From positions 1-6,474 of the forward strand of contig JAKORH010000005.1 in assembly GCA_029777935.1 (NCBI GenBank): a stretch of DNA of 6,474 bases, in the 5' to 3' direction. The DNA comes from Pseudomonadota bacterium. GTDB taxonomy: Bacteria; Pseudomonadota; Gammaproteobacteria; Burkholderiales; Burkholderiaceae. The notes beneath the pieces were generated by a model. The model made no database searches and was not told the DNA's origin. It saw only the letters and a program-made list of their open reading frames with translations. The position numbers were made by a program, and so were the translations under genes. This document shows, piece by piece, positions 6,301 through 6,474 of the stretch (within the stretch, counting starts at the first letter, position 1; each line of letters begins with the position of its first letter).

Positions 6301-6474
6301 GAACCTATCCGTGAATAATTCGTGTGTGCGACGGGCCTAATTGGCTTGCAGCGCTAGGCGCGAGGAGCGCGGTTTGGTTCATCCAAATAAGCGACGAGCA
6401 ACAACGCGATGCGAGCCAATTCGGCCCGTCCCTTCGGGTTGTCGCCAGAAAGCCCGGCTGCGGCGTTGCCCGGC
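6301..6474. repeat. Second dispersed palindromic repeat, running off the right edge
   Basis: The block starts with GAACCTATC, the same nine bases that end the hairpin at 2491-2541. It contains a long inverted repeat: 6330-6349 matches the complement of 6411-6430 at 18 of 20 positions. A small inner hairpin TTTGG-TTCAT-CCAAA lies at 6373-6387, and GCCCGGC is repeated at 6452-6458 and 6468-6474. Base composition is clearly less GC-rich than its surroundings, as at AATAATT and CCAAATAA. A 39-codon minus-strand frame open to the window edge ends at TAG 6354-6356 and contains NPKGRAELARIALLLVAYLD. It could be the tail of a small gene inside a mobile element or a chance frame, so no gene is called. 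Multi-copy status is inferred. Confidence 0.55.

Noticed and set aside
4961..6301. 446-codon plus-strand open frame
   Set aside because: Antisense to the histidine kinase, which has all its catalytic motifs; no recognisable domain in the plus-strand product.
6354..6474. 39-codon minus-strand frame as a gene
   Set aside because: Its residues look plausible, but it lies wholly inside a palindromic repeat and is cut by the window edge, so coding status cannot be decided.

Overview
The window is a GC-rich chromosomal segment, most likely from a betaproteobacterium of the order Burkholderiales. The evidence is high GC with strongly G/C-ended codons, an mfd / ispD-ispF / EnvZ-type kinase neighbourhood as I recall it from that order, a PEP-CTERM exported protein, and a dispersed repeat near 6220-6290 whose sequence resembles one I know from Comamonadaceae-like genomes. 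The taxon is inferred from memory, not from a search.

Layout: positions 1-2487 (minus strand) hold the first 829 codons of mfd, the transcription-repair coupling factor; its C-terminus lies off the left edge. The 145-bp divergent gap 2488-2632 carries two strong hairpins and a consensus -10 box. Positions 2633-3798 (plus) hold ispD and ispF, overlapping by 4 bp, for two steps of the non-mevalonate isoprenoid pathway. After a 165-bp gap with a good sigma-54 promoter match comes a PEP-CTERM protein with five beta-propeller-like repeats (3964-4821, plus). A convergent EnvZ-type sensor histidine kinase follows (4880-6214, minus). The right edge, 6215-6474, is made of two different dispersed palindromic repeats, where an ompR-type response regulator gene might otherwise be expected to sit close by.

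The genes are mostly housekeeping. The notable theme is how many palindromic repeats touch coding or expression signals. A 155-bp composite palindromic element bounded by 12-bp inverted repeats sits inside mfd and is read through in frame, adding about 52 residues in the linker before domain D3. A 51-bp hairpin ends 3 nt before the mfd GTG start and contains the only possible ribosome-binding region. A third repeat abuts or supplies the start region of the histidine kinase. A fourth begins at 6301 and shares the end motif GAACCTATC with the mfd hairpin. The PEP-CTERM gene looks like an accessory insertion in an otherwise conserved neighbourhood, with its own RpoN-type promoter.
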